Assembly (NCBI GenBank): GCA_029959085.1
Contig: JARWIR010000091.1
Span: forward strand, 620,001-684,000
Direction: 5' to 3'
DNA: 64,000 nt
DNA from: Nemophila menziesii
Taxonomy: Eukaryota > Streptophyta > Magnoliopsida > Boraginales > Hydrophyllaceae
Of the stretch, positions 23,953 to 36,799 are shown one piece after another; position 1 is the stretch's first letter; each line of letters starts with the position of its first letter. A program made the translations under genes and the position numbers. The notes below the pieces were generated by a model. The model ran no database searches. It was given only the letters and a program-made list of their open reading frames with translations, and was not told where the DNA came from.

Positions 23953-23997
23953 TATTTCATGATCCATTTTAGGTCTTCTTGTAAACAAAAAAAATAT

Positions 23998-24175
23998 ACC
24001 AGTTACCCTTGTACAATGGGCTGTTTGACAACTAACCCCCACTATTTAATACTGGTTATTACTATTATTAGTTTCGTGACTCATTACCCCTATTAACGAG
24101 AACCGTAAAAAATCGCTGTTAGTTGGTCATGTGCGTGAATTATTTTTTTTTAAAATAAAAAAATTGATTTTTTGA
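23998..24175 (+). repeat. Left inverted repeat of a terminal-inverted-repeat element, truncated copy
   Basis: Matches the left repeat at 57007-57185 (CAGTTACCCTTGTACAATGG). In block A the right repeat and an adjacent AAA-ATPase fragment are missing because of a deletion of roughly 870 bp joined near 25855. Confidence 0.75.
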
Positions 24176-24560
24176 TTTAATAAACATTACCCATTAATTA
24201 ACAAGGGTATATTTGATAGTTCCTAATCACCTACACTATTTAGACACAAATTTAAAATAAAAATAATAAAACATAATCGGATAAACATTCTGATTAATTG
24301 GAAAAACTTGAAGAACCCTAATTTATAAATCAGAAATGTTTGTAGCGTTTAATTCATTTGGTTAAAGAGGTGGGCTAAGAAATGAACCGGTCCTATGAAT
24401 GGTTGTGGTAATACCATGTAACTGGTCTAGAATCCATCATAGAGGAAAATCGTTTCTTGATAGTGTCGGGAGAAGTAATATCGGAAAAATGGTTTATCCA
24501 ATTCAAGATTAAAAAAAATGGTCTTAATCTTTTGGATATGCATGTAACTGTTATAAACTA

Positions 24561-25066
24561 AGGGTCTGTTTGTATTTAGGAGGGAAAAAAATAATAAAAG
24601 AAAAGAAAGGAAAGGAAAGATATTTTTTTGTTTGGATTAGAAATTTTTATAAAAGAAAATTTTATAAATGATTTTAGATATATTTTGTTTGGATTGAAAA
24701 AAATACAAAAGGAAAGAAAAAAAGAAGTTAATTTTGGCCTATACTCATTAATAAAATTCTTTTCTCTCCATTTGACTCCAATTTAGAGTGATAATAAATA
24801 CAGACATATGAGTGATTTTTGGAATAATTCATTTTCTTTTTTATCATAATTTTTTTTTTTTTGTTACATAGGAGAGCCACTTTGGACTCGGAGTCATTGA
24901 CTCGGTTCGAACCTGCACCACTAAATTGGTAGACCAAGGCCCTGGCCAGTGAGCTAATCCCATCTGGTTCTATCATAAAATTTTCTAATACAAACCAGGT
25001 ACAAAATAAAAAATCATATATATTTTTTTATTTTCTTTCCGTTACTTTCAATCCAAACATGATCTA
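24561..25066. mobile_element. MITE-like insertion, block A only
   Basis: It begins GGGTCTGTTTGTATT and ends AATCCAAACATGATCT, imperfect inverted ends of the type common in plant MITEs. It is A/G-rich inside with internal TTTGTTTGGATT copies. The segment has no counterpart in block C between 57715 and 57750. No clear target duplication was found, so the superfamily is uncertain. A SINE is nested in it. Confidence 0.55.
24850..24970 (-). mobile_element. tRNA-derived SINE, minus strand
   Basis: Read on the minus strand it has an A-box-like TTAGCTCACTGGCCAGGG, a B-box-like GGTTCGAACC, and an A-tail (T-run at about 24850-24862). It is flanked by TATCATAA at 842-849 and 971-978 of the 24 kb region, a likely target duplication. 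Confidence 0.75.
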
Positions 25067-25069
25067 AAG

Positions 25070-27570
25070 AAAGAAGAAAATAAATATAGAGAGAATTTGT
25101 TTCTTGTATTCACAACATCAACTAATCATATTACAAAAAATGATCCTATATTTATAGGGCAATCTAAGACCCTTCACATTCCACATTTATAAGGAATAAA
25201 TAGAAAGACCTTTGGCCTTTAGACATCCAGCATTAAAATAATATTATATCCATTTTCGTTCTTCTCCATCACAACATAGCCACCAAGAACCACCTCCGCA
25301 ATCTCCGATCTCCAAGCAGATCTTCGACATCAACACAGCAGCGACCCACCATCACAACCCATCGCCGCCGACTTCCGACATCAACACATCAGCGCCTCCA
25401 TCTTCCGACCTAACCCATCACCATCGGCATCAATCCAACACATAAGAAACCAGCCCATTCCCATCAGCAGCTAATCATCTCCGAGCAAATATCCAACCCA
25501 CCACGTTCGAGCCCAGGTCCGACCACCAGCAGCAAACCGTTCGAGCCCACGCCCAACTAGAAGCAACCCGTTCGAGCGCGGCTTCACTTCTTCTCCATCA
25601 ACAACTCCGAGCGGCACCACCACCATTTCGCCGTGACGACCTCGTTCGAATCAGGCCCACCGTGGAGCCCATCTCCATCAGACCCTGGTTCCACAACTCC
25701 GACCATGGTTTGAGACATCTATTTCACTACATCTTAGTCAGACCATGGTTCGAATCAGGTCCTCGTACTTTGTCTTCTTCTTCCATCTTTTGTCACTACA
25801 CAATCAACGCCATTGATTTACTCAAGGTTACCGATAACAAATTGCTTCTTTTACAAACGGCTCCTCATTTGGCTGATGATTTATGCGGCCCTAAACTGGC
25901 TCCTCCTGCCGGAGCCTATCCATTTATGTTGGCATTCGCTTCATTATTGATTTGTAGATTTTGTAGCATCTACTTTTCCATCTTCCAATGGTAGCACATT
26001 TCATTGGTTTCATTTTGTCAATTTTTTTCATTATTAGGCGAGTGAACATTTTTTAGGGCTATAACATGGCTGTTTGGATGGCCGATTCTGGCTCTAGTTT
26101 GTTTGTGGATTGAAGGTCGCGATTTTGCTAGAGGTTTGGAGTATTTTTTCCGCGTGGTCCTTCTTCTTTGAACGTTAATCCCAATTATATAGTTTCTCTG
26201 ACTTGTTGTGCCTCACTTGTTGGTTGTGGTTTATACTTGTATGTAGTGTTGTAGTGTCAGGGTTTCAATGGTCAGTCACTGGTTGATAGGGTATGGGTTG
26301 AAGTATCGCGTAGGTTGGTGTTGTGTTAGTTAAAGATTTTTGTTAGTGACTCTTTTTGTGGTTTTTGCGACCAGGTGATTGGTCTTGTAGCTACTAGATG
26401 GATGGTAGAGAAATTAATTTCTTTAGTGAGTTACATCTTTTCTAGTTCTAACTCATAAATATTATGCCACTATGTTAATGGGTGGTTTGGTCTTAGTAGG
26501 AGGCTCTCGTGTTTTTTGGTATAGTAAACTGAGTTATTTGGTGGTTTCAATCCATTTGATTGGTTTTGTTCCCTTAGGTTTCCGTTGCAGTTGGGTTGTT
26601 TTTGTTGTGTATTTCTACTACGGTCTTGACTTTTTATATTTTACTTTTTTTACATTGCTACTTTTCTTGGCTGATGTCTCCTCCATGACGCTAGTGGTGA
26701 TGGCCCATGTCATTAGAGTCGTTTCACCGTGTTGGTAAAGATTATTTCCTTTAGTTTTTGCTTAATTTGTCCAATTAATTTGGTTAATGTTGTGTAAGTT
26801 GGCTAGTGAATTCTAGAGGGAAAGGGATGAATAGGATTAAGGATCGAAATAGAAAAATAAAATTCATATTAACAAATTTTGTAATCTAGGTTGAGAACTA
26901 AGCAAATATATAACAATGCAATATAACTTAAATTAAAATATTCCTTCAATACACACATACATACACAAATATAAAGATATTAGAATTAGTGAAATTGGCA
27001 AAAGATGTATAGTGGTAATTAATAATCTTTACTCCATTACCTAAGATTCTACTAACTTTAAAATTTTGAGTATCCTTTTCACTACAAGTCTTCCCCATCA
27101 CCCTTGCAACGATAAAGAGTGATAACAACCTTTTTACCACTTCAATAGATATAGTAATCACCTTTGCATCCTTCTATCTCTTTCAAAGGTCTTCTTCATT
27201 TCACAGTGAAGGAAACAATCATCTCTTTAAGGTGATATAACAATCTCTTTAGCACTTTCAATATGTAACCACATTCTTATCATTCTAATAACATTCTAAT
27301 AAGTGTGTTAGAAAGACCATTATCACTTATACTAGGTGTCATAAAAACCTCTTATGGAAAAATGACACACGCACTCCCTAAAATTTTACAAAACTCATAT
27401 CTTAAGCGGATATTACAATGATAAATAATCTATAGTTATGAGTATATATAATTGGTGAGATGACGTTTGAACACTTTCTTTAGTAATCTTTGATGAATAC
27501 TTTATGATTTGTGGGTTGCAAAGGTTATTTTTGAAGAAGAATATAGTTATCTATATTATATTTCAGAGTT
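25070..27570. other. Non-coding segment of block A
   Basis: 25070-25240 is absent from block C and has no gene. From about 25250 the sequence aligns with 57752-58186, a CA/CG-rich low-complexity stretch inside a terminal-inverted-repeat element. From 25870 it aligns with 59932-61600. Frames such as the one around 25860-25990 are not coding by any signal I recognise. Confidence 0.6.
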
Positions 27571-27584
27571 TTTTCTACGGTCTA

Positions 27585-27845
27585 GATTTACCCACATAAG
27601 TGGTGGTCAGGATTAAATCTGGCTAAACATAAGTGGTGGCCAGGATTTAATATGTCTAATATAAGTGGTGGCCCGGATTGATTCTGGCCACACTTATTAA
27701 TTTTTTTTGAACCTAGATTCGATTCTTGTCAACGGAATTCATTTTTGCTTTAATGTCTTCAGACACGGTTTTTTTTTGAACCTAGGTTCGATTCCTATCA
27801 ACGAAATTCATTTTTCCTTTAGTGTCTTCAAACACGGGTTTTACC
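27585..27845 (+). repeat. Two short tandem repeats, block A only
   Basis: Three copies of a unit containing ATAAGTGGTGGCCAGGATT are followed by two copies of a roughly 67-bp unit beginning TTTTTTTGAACCTAGGTTCG and ending TTCAAACACGG. Block C lacks this stretch near 61610. Confidence 0.8.
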
Positions 27846-27899
27846 TAGTATATATATATATACATAACTATATATATATAGTAAAAAAGCTTTTCAATG

Positions 27900-29575
27900 A
27901 CTATATATATATTTAACAGGATTCCACTTGCACCGATGTGTCACATCCTTACTTTCCAATCTTTTCTTTCTTCAACCGTCTTATTCGTCGGTTACCAATT
28001 ACATTTTTTACCTAATGGGTGCTTATTATTTGTAGTTTTTCTTGGTGAGAGCATGTTGATTTATGCCTCATATATTTTTATATTTTTTTCAACAATTCTT
28101 ATGACTTAGTATTGACATATTTTATTTTTGTGTATCTTTTATGTGATAATTTTTTTTGTTTGGCCATTACCATTTTACCAACTTATCTTCACCAGCATTA
28201 CCATTACCATTACCAAGAACCAAAAAAATACAACCATCTTCTAATGAATATTGTAATTATGTTCTTTTTTTCTGTATTTTTCATTTAAAATTTCATCAAA
28301 TATCATTAACGTTGTTAGTTTTTGGTTATCAAGTTTAGGGGAATGTTAGAAAAGAATATTACACGAGAAAGAAAACACTTGTTATACTATTATTACTTCA
28401 TTATCATATCACCATCAACAACATTTGCTAAACCATTAAAAAAACACTACACATGAAAAATATATGCAAATTATTTTCAATTCATTATGAAGTCATCAAA
28501 ATTAACCCCCCGATTCAAATCCTAAATCGAAGTTTCGTATATTTTAGATTCAATTAAACTTAAATCTAATTATAATAAAGATGGTGTGTAGTAGTCGTTC
28601 GCGTAAAGATGTTGGTGGTAAAAGATGTAGTAGGTGTGAAAGTTTGCTCAGAATATGGGGATGTTGATGGAAGGGTCTGCATGAGAGAAAAAGAAAAGCA
28701 TTGAAAGAGAAAAGTAAATAAATATTATTTTTAATTGATTGGACAAAAATCTCCTTTAAACCCTTTTCCACATAGGACATAATAATAAATTGTGGTGAAA
28801 AATTCTAAAATGTTGAATTTCGAGAAATAGATTCGAGAATGATCTGATCTTTTAACATAAATGAAATACTAAATAAATAAAAATATAAACACAAACATGA
28901 ATTGCCGTCCTACCAAAATGAAAGTTGAAAAAAATTTCTAAACAGTTTCATTATCACCTAAGAAAAATGACTACACAAGACATACCAGTTATAAGACAAT
29001 AAAACATATTATCTAAAAGTATACAATAAATCAACATTTATAGATAAGTTCCTAGAAAAATACACTTAAACAACAACCACAACCAATTATCTATACCACC
29101 GTCCAGTGACACATCTACACTTACAAAGTGTAAGCTCAAGCCTACCCTCAAATTAAAAAAAAAATAGTCTACTTAAATATTTTTAAAATTCAATTTATTA
29201 TTAAATTTTAACTCATTTAACTTCAAATTTTATCTATGCAATTTTCACATCATAATTTTATTTTATTAATAGTTTATCATCATATATAAGATATAAGGTA
29301 TTTTTTAAATTTTTGTTAGTTTTTTTAATATTATAATAAACATTAATTGATAGAAAATTATTCATTTATAAAATTAAAATTATCCCCACTGGGTATGTTT
29401 TATTTAAAGAAAAAAAAGATAAGATACTATAAAAAAATTTAACGGTAATATTTCTTATCTTTATATGATTTTTATTAAATACCAATAAAAAAAATTTGTA
29501 GGTATTGTTTCCAAACTCCTTTACTATTTAATCCCATTTTTATTTATAGTTTTAGATTTGCCACTACCACCGACC
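27900..29575. other. Non-coding end of block A
   Basis: 28145-29575 aligns with 63030-64000 and beyond. 27915-28140 has no match to block C. It is AT-rich with no gene seen. Confidence 0.6.
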
Positions 29576-29950
29576 ACCAATCAAACCATACTTGGAGACT
29601 AAAATACTTAATAACAATACGAATATAAACATGAATCGTCATCCTACCAAGAAAGAAAATTAATCTGAAAGAAAATTTCCTAAACTTCCTTCATTACCAC
29701 CTGACCAAGTTTATTAACTCAAATGTAAAATAAAATAACTATGCAAGACCTAACCAATCATAAAACATATACAAATATTATCACTTAGAATAAAGGAAAA
29801 TTTACAATCTAAGACATGTTAATCGCACTTAAAAAAATTACAATTAACAATCTATACAGTTGTTCATCAACCAAGCAAAACTTATAGATTCACCATACCA
29901 CATAACCAAAAACAAACACCAACCCGTAAAACCTAAAATAAATGAACAGA

Positions 29951-30280
29951 ACTACTGGGACTAGCTCAGTGGCCAGGACCCTGTCTCTCAACTAGGAGGT
30001 ACAGGGTTCGAATCCCCTCAGCCGTGTTATTTCTTGAGCCCTTAAAGGGGGTAAGCAAGGCGTGCATGGTTCGAGTCTCCTCCCTGAACATGGGTAACCT
30101 AGTTCTGATTAAGTGGGAGTATGCATGAGGAGGCGTGTATATTTCCTATGTGATTAGTCGTGGTGCGCGTAAGCTGCCCGGACACCCATACATCGAAAAA
30201 TAAAATAGCGTGTATATTTCCTATGTGATTAGTCGTGGTGCGCGTAAGCTGCCCGGACACCCATACATCGAAAAATAAAA
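29951..30280 (+). mobile_element. tRNA-derived SINE with duplicated 3' module
   Basis: The A-box-like GGGACTAGCTCAGTGG and B-box-like GGGTTCGAATCCC are followed by a 3' body ending in an A-rich tail. A 75-bp 3' module (starting GCGTGTATATTTCC, ending ATCGAAAAATAAAAT) is present twice in tandem at about 30133-30282. A 17-bp target duplication (TAAAATAAATGAACAGA) lies at 29934-29950 and 30281-30297. It resembles the Au family of plant SINEs, from memory. Confidence 0.9.
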
Positions 30281-30470
30281 TAAAATAAATGAACAGATAC
30301 CGGAGCAAAACAGAAACCAAGAAATAATCACATAGCTAACCTTTAATTGTCATCCAAATTTCAAAAAGAGATAAATACAAAATTCTTACCCAATTCGTAT
30401 GCCGTCGAAATTATATAATCACATATTTTGGTCCAATTCTAAACTCTGGATTAAAGATCCACTATGACTA

Positions 30471-30555
30471 GTAGGCCCGAGGCCCAGTTCAATTTTACAC
30501 GTAGACAATTTCATGCCGTAACGCTCCCATATAGTCTTGCAGTTGCATGTATAAA
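30471..30555 (+). promoter_or_regulatory. Promoter of HDC1 copy B
   Basis: GTAGGCCCGAGGCCCAG (30471-30487) contains GGCCC/GGCCCA motifs like the site II (TCP-bound) elements of plant housekeeping genes. A TATA box (TATAAA) follows at 30550-30555. The same arrangement occurs before copy C, with the spacing reduced by a few bases. Confidence 0.65.
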
Positions 30556-32012
30556 GAGACCTGTCGTATAAAAAGCAAAACAAAAAAAAGGTCGCCGATT
30601 TAAGCAATATCCTTCCGCCGTTCCTCACTCTTCATTACTCAAATCCTCAAGCAGCATAGCCGCCGACAGAACATCAAGAGAGGTAATGATCTCTTACAAC
30701 TATCAATTAATGTAGATTTTGCTAAGTAATTCTTGTTTTTTGTGTGAATTTTGACTCAGTTACACAGTTAGTTAATTTAGTGCTGTTTGGGACTGCTTTT
30801 CAAAATAATCACTTAAAAGTGATCCATATCAATATATTAAACTCTTAAAATCACTTTTAAGAAAAGCACTAGATTTGTGATTATTAAAATAATCACTTAA
30901 AGTGATTTTAGATGTCAAAATATTTTTTAATATTTTTTACATATATTTTAATTTTAATCAAAAAGCGCTTTTAGCTTCAAAATAATCAATCCCAAACGGG
31001 CTCTTAATATATGAACTTGAATTCTATATTTTAGTTTCAATATAAATACTTTGGATGGTTATTTTCTATTTTCTGAAATTATTTTTGATGATATCGTGCC
31101 GGGTTTTGTATATGAAGATGTGCAAAGGTTTATGATATAAAATTGTTCATTCAGTTATAAATGATAAATAAAAATTGTTTTTTATTACGTTGATTGCACT
31201 CTGGTCTGTGTTAGTGAAATAGCCAAATATATCCTATAAAAATATTTTTTTTATTGGGATTTATTGCATCATGGGTCCCTACCATGGGACAGATTTGCTA
31301 CATTTTTTAATATGATAGGGTATATAGCCAGTTTTTAATATGCAAGGGTATATTTTGGCTATTTCACATAATACAGGGACAGTCGATGCAATTTACTATT
31401 TTTTTTTGTTGGTCTTAGTTTCATATGTAGTTATACCTTGCTTATCGAATATGCTTGTTGTATATCAGCTAAATCATTAACATATTGACGCCTAATCGGA
31501 ATGGATAAAAAATATTGTTTTTTTTTACTGTGAGTTAATTGCAGACTGGTCCGTAAAACAGTAACATATACCCAGGTGTTATACCAAAACTTTGAACCAT
31601 TAGTCCCTGCTAAGAGACAGAATTGCCACATCTGGTAATGCCATAGCGATATACTTGCTTTTTTTCCAAACAAAGGGACTATTGGTGTGCAATTTACTTT
31701 TTCTTAATTGTCTTGTTTTAAATTTAGTTATATTACCTCACATTATATCCAGGAGAGTATCAAGGATATTTACCCAGGGGATAATATTCACCTAATTTTT
31801 TATTCCTATTGGGGCTGTAATTTTTTACTCACGTTTCCACCTTCCAAAAAAACCGTGTATCCGCCACTGGTTATGTCTCAGCCTAGGAAATAATTGATTT
31901 GTTAAGTGGGTTGATTTTGGCAAGTGTTATAATTATTGGCTGTAACATTATCATTATGTCTTATGTTTCAGATCAAGTGATAATGTTTAACATATTGGGT
32001 TGATTTTGGCAG
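30556..32012 (+). other. 5' UTR exon 1 and intron 1 of HDC1 copy B
   Basis: Exon 1, from about 30585 to 30682, is conserved with copy C and ends at donor GAG|GTAATG. Intron 1 runs to acceptor TTTTGGCAG at 32012. The intron has degenerate repeats of a TTGGTCCCT / GGACAGATTTG type segment, shared with copies A and C and looking like old mobile DNA. Confidence 0.7.
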
Positions 32013-32033
32013 GTGTTTTATAGTTATTACATT

Positions 32034-35000
32034 ATGAGCGCTTCACCAAACAGAAAACCACATGAGGAGATTGAAAAGGACTATCATGATGATTCGGGTA
32101 GACACGGTTCTGCAACAAAGGTGTATCATGCTCATAATGATGTTGTGCAGGACAGAATATCACCTTTAGCTCCAATCTTTCATGGTTCTTCATCGTTCAT
32201 GGATGTGGATTCTGCTTCAGAGACCAGATTAGACATGAAGGATTCAACTGAAATTAAGACTGAATCCAATGTTGAGATGAGCGGTGATGTGTTCAAAGAA
32301 ACAAAGCATGAATTTTTGGATACCATGGACCTAGACAAGGGTACTTATGGTAGTGGAAGTAGGGACAAAAGGTACTTCGATACTCCTGAAAAGAATGTTG
32401 CTCCCTCACATGGTTATGGTCCAGTTGAAGCTGCAAAGGAAGGCTTACATTCTGAGGAAAAAGACTACCTCGAGGCTCGTGAGGCTATTGAGGTTCGAGA
32501 TAAAAGAAGGAAAGAAAGGAAGCTCAGGGAAAGGGTTGAGCGAGAAAAAGAAAAAAGTGATTGCTTGTTGGAGAGAAAAGATATGTCTAAAGATAAGGGA
32601 AAACTAGAAGTTATGGTGAAGGAGTTTGTGAAAAAAGAAGCAGTTGAACATGAAAGATGCAAAAGTGTTGAAAGAAAAAAGAAAAGTCAGATTCGTGAAG
32701 AATCAGATGGTGAAGGTAAAAATGAAAGAGAAAAAGAGGATTTGAGGAATAGTGTTCAACAGCGTAAGAGAAAGCCTCATCCTCACACAAACCGGGACCC
32801 ACATTTTAAATCCTTGTCCTTGGATAATGAAGGGTGAGATTTTCAAAAATACTTTTGTGCGTCATGAATTTATCTATTTCATTTATAGCTTTTGGCTTTA
32901 GTAAATCTTTATGGATGAAAAAGCCAAATGACACGAATGCACGAGCTATTGTAACACGTATTCACGTCTTTGACGTACACACCGTTATAATCACGCATAT
33001 ACACACACACACACACACACTCACAAATTGATTACAAAGCGAGGACCCTAAAAGAATATAAGCATAACATTGCGCCGCACTCATGCTTACCATAGATCTC
33101 AATTTTAGTCCTCCAAACTCCGATTCAGAGTAAGAAACTGCAATTTTGTTTGTCTGATTCATAATTTGGCCAAATATTTTCTGCATTATATCATGACTGT
33201 CGTGTTGAATTTTCTGATTTCAATTTTTATTTTAGGATTGTTTTATGCCTTTTGCTGTCTGGGAAATCTGTTGATCTTTGTAGATTTTCTGATTGTATGA
33301 TCTGTTTAGGATTTCGTTTACCTTTATTTCAGATTTTGGCAGATCATGAGAAACTAGTGGTGAAAATTCCTAATCACTTATGTATAGCAAGATTAACCGA
33401 TTGAAATAAGCGTTAAAATGTGTTACGGGATTGTATATTTATAGAATACTGGCATTTACATGACATGATTTATTGTTTATTATTTCCTATTAGATCACAT
33501 AATACAGACATATGATTTGTTTTTGACAAATCTTTTGTAAAAATCGTGTGGATGCACTACTTTCTATTTTGGATGATCCACTAGATTTCTAAGGTTAATT
33601 CGAAATAAATCGAGTCTAGAAATGATTGGATTCATATAAGGATGTTGTAGAATGGACAATCTTATTCAGTGTAAAGTTCTTATCAGATCTGGGTTTTTTG
33701 TCATGCTGTTGAATTGTAGGGGGTGAAAAGCTAATAATCTTGTTTTGTTTTGCTTCTATGCAGGTCTGAAGGTAAGCTGTCACTTTGATGCACTTGACTG
33801 GAAGTTCTTGTTTAGTCATAACCAGGGAGTTGTTTTATGCATATTGTCTGAAAACATTATATGTTTCCTTATTCGAGTTTCATTAAACTTTATCATACTT
33901 CTTGCGCATATAAATTTGATTTTATAATGTTGATAGGCCATAAAGAATACAGCTAATTTGAGATTTTTGACACATGCGTATCCCATACTATCCCTAAATA
34001 TTAATATTATTGATATCTTTCCAAGTATAAAGGGTTTTTTGTCACTTATATATTCCATGCTTTTAGTCTTGTGATAATTGGAAATGTAATTTAATTGCAA
34101 AAGTGGTTCATAAATTACAGATCCATGATTTATATATCTAATAATCTAAATATGATTTGAGTCTGTTTAAATTCTCATTTAACTGCAATAAATGATTTTT
34201 TAGTAGTTATTTGTTATCCTAACAGAACTTCTCATCTTAAGATGAGATATGTTTTTGAGTTTTCATATTTGAACATTTGATGTAATTTTTTATTATATAA
34301 ACCTCTTAGCTGTCTCGTGAAATATTTTAGCGTTTATCCTGTAGGTAATAATCCTGATGCAACAGCCATTATCTACGACGGAGGTGAATGTTTGCAAGAT
34401 CTCACTCAATTATGGGAAGAATATGAATTAAGTAGTGGAGTATCTGTGAACACTAACAAAGGTCCTACTCAGAGAATTCGTATACCTTCTAAATTTGTTT
34501 GTGCTTCAAATCCCAAGGTAAGATGCGCATATGCTACTTTTTATTTTAGATTCTATATATAGTTCTTTAATAATGTTTGATGTAATATTGTGTTTTAGAT
34601 AATTATGTGCCCTTAATTGGTTTGAGTTGTTAAAACACTACATGTGCAGGTCCGAGTTGCTCAGCTATGGGGGACAGATGTATACACACATGACTCTGAT
34701 ATTGTTGCTGGTATGTATGTATATATGTAGTTAACAAATTTCAAATTTATTTATGTAAAAAAGAGAAATGACTAAAACACCCCTTTCTTCAGTGATTATG
34801 CATACAGGCTATTTCTGTTTAAGAGCTCATCCTCCCGTTTCATCCATTGTGGAACTACAAGCTACCATCAGAGTGCTACCTCCACAGAACTGTAAGTTCA
34901 TATGAATCTGAATTATGTGCTTTTATTTTTCTTTTTTAAGTATATTTTATGATTTAATGAAAATTAAGTTATGTTTTAATATATTTTTAGGTTATGCTTC

Positions 35001-36154
35001 TACTTTGAGGAACAGTGTAAGATCACGTCCCTGGGGATCCCCAACCCCTTGTAGTTACCGTGTTGAGAAATGCCGTATTCTTAAGGTTCGATCTCTTTTC
35101 AGTTAATCTACTATACATCTTGAGCTTCAATTTTTTTTTCCTGATTTTGTGTTGCATAAACTTCAGAAAGGAGGTGGGACCGTGGATCTGACTCCTGTTC
35201 TGACACCATCGTCAGTTATGGAGTTTACTCTTGCACCTGATGTGGCTGCTCAACGGACAACCACTGCAAGGGCTTCTGCTTTGGTAATGATCAATACTGA
35301 ACTTCATTAATCTTTCTACCTTATTTTTTCAATTTTTTTTTTTTTGTGTAATAAATATTTATATGTGTTCAGAATGTGCAGTGTCAGAGGAGAGCTACTC
35401 GTGAAGTCAGCATCCAATTCAACCTATGCCAAGAGCCTTGGTATGTGATTAAACAATTTTTTTCGATTTCTCAATGAATCCAATATTCCATATTCTAATT
35501 TTCGATTTCTCATTGTGTATATGTTTCAATTATTGCTTCATTTACTTACTATGTGTTTATCATTGTGCTTTTGTAGGCTAAAGTACAGCTTAAGCGTGGT
35601 TGCTGATGAAGGTCTAGAGAGGTCGCTTTTTACTTCGTCCCGCTTGAAGAGAGGGGACGTACTATACTGTGAATCTCACATTCACAGGTAATTAAATTTT
35701 ACTAGACTATCAAATAAAGACAATATAAAAAAGATATTACTAAAGGCTTTCATTTCTTTCTAATTGACCTTTAATTTATCATGTGAAGGTATGAGCTTTG
35801 CTTTGAAAAAACCAAGGTTGTCCCAGCTACTTCTACTAAAGAACATCCAGTGGAGGTGGATGTGTTCCGCTGGTCTTGTTGTAAGAAGCCTCTTCCCCAG
35901 AAGAAAATGCTTCAACTGGGCATACCCTTGCCTAGTGAACATGTGGAGGTAATCAATTATCATTTGCATAACATAGGAGCTTATAGAGCAATAAACTCCA
36001 AAAAAGTTATTTGTTTCTTATTTTATTTTTATTGGTTTTGCAGGTTTTTGCGGAGAATGTGGAGTTTGATGACATTGAATGGTCATCAACTGGGGTTGTG
36101 ATTGCCGGGAAGACATATCATCTTACTCGCGCTATTTTCCTTTCCCCAATCTAG
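32034..36154 (+). CDS. HDC1-like: HDC1/Rxt3-like histone deacetylase complex subunit, copy B, intact
   Basis: The spliced frame runs through exons 32013-32833 (ATG 32034), 33109-33129, 33764-33771, 34345-34517, 34650-34710, 34793-34891, 34991-35085, 35167-35283, 35373-35440, 35577-35687, 35789-35948 and 36044-36154. Lengths sum to 1824 nt, a 607-residue protein with all phases matching. The first 270 residues are charged and probably disordered or coiled coil (DKRRKERKLRERVEREKEK), with basic stretches that could act as nuclear signals. The rest is an Rxt3 domain (QLWGTDVYT, MHTGYFC, STLRNSVRSRPWG, CSYRVEKC, SVVADEG, HRYELCFEK). In yeast Rxt3 is part of the Rpd3 large complex; plant HDC1 binds HDA6/HDA19-type deacetylases and SIN3. 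From memory Arabidopsis HDC1 is longer, around 900 residues, so this N-terminus is short. The gene is flanked by two damaged paralogs. Confidence 0.85.
33000..33022. repeat. (CA)n microsatellite in intron 2 of copy B
   Basis: About ten CA units; the corresponding place in copies A and C has few or none. Confidence 0.9.
33764..33771 (+). other. 8-nt microexon of HDC1 copy B
   Basis: GTCTGAAG lies between acceptor TTCTATGCAG and donor GTAAGCTG. It joins phase 2 to phase 1 (GA|G TCT GAA G|GT), giving ESEG then NNPDATA. Identical microexons occur at 3286-3293 and 49594-49601. Confidence 0.75.
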
Positions 36155-36790
36155 CTCTTTAGGAAATGTTGCTGTGTTTATTTTCTTGTCATTGTAAAAC
36201 TTATTACTTAAAAGTTTGTGTTGTATTTTTCCGCAATTTGAACCTGTGTTGTTGTCAAAATAGTTATGGATGGTTCAGACTATATAAAGATTAGTTAGTT
36301 AGTTAACGGCTTGTCTGTTTTCTTACTTGTTTGGATTGATGCATGTCTGTTCATCTCTACTGAGTAGTACTGCGCTTATCCTTTCTTATCAAACTTTTCA
36401 TTAATATGGGGATGCATGCCTTTCTGGTGCAGTGGTTAGTTTATACCATGGGACTAATGTTGGTATTATGCCCCCACCATATAGGGGATTCTAGTATACC
36501 TGTTTAATATAAGGCTTACCTTCTTTTTCATGAGACTTATCCGAATTCAAGGATTAGTTTTTGAGCCAATTATAAAAATATCTAGTGAAAAATTTAATTA
36601 CTAAAAACCTCCTTTAATAATATTCTTTCTTAAAAATAATTATAGACAAAAATATTCTTGTTTAACTAAGTTATCTTATTATATCACTGCTAGGTATTAT
36701 CAGTGCGACAGGGTGTATGAGGAAACTATGACAAAAGTTTGTTTAGTATTAATAAAAAAGATAGAAGAGCACTAAATAAATAACCATAAG
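36155..36790. other. 3' flank of HDC1 copy B
   Basis: Similar to 5926-6490 and 52060-52630, including GGTTCAGACTATATAAAG and TTAGTTAGTTAACGG. It probably contains the 3' UTR and polyadenylation region. Similarity stops near 36740. Confidence 0.65.
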
Positions 36791-36799
36791 ATATGATAC

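Noticed and set aside
24869..24970. Possible tRNA gene on the minus strand
   Set aside because: Same reason: A-tail and flanking duplication mark a SINE.
26472..26738. 88-codon hydrophobic frame
   Set aside because: In block C the same place (about 60545-60790) has frame-breaking changes, so it is not conserved as coding.
29951..30030. Possible tRNA gene (GGGACTAGCTCAGTGG ... GGTTCGAATCC)
   Set aside because: It cannot be folded into a complete cloverleaf and continues into a SINE body with A-tail and target duplication.
33081..33129. Exon 3 starting at CATAG|ATCTC
   Set aside because: This border would put a TAG stop in frame; the border at TTTTAG|TCCTCC keeps the frame in both B and C.
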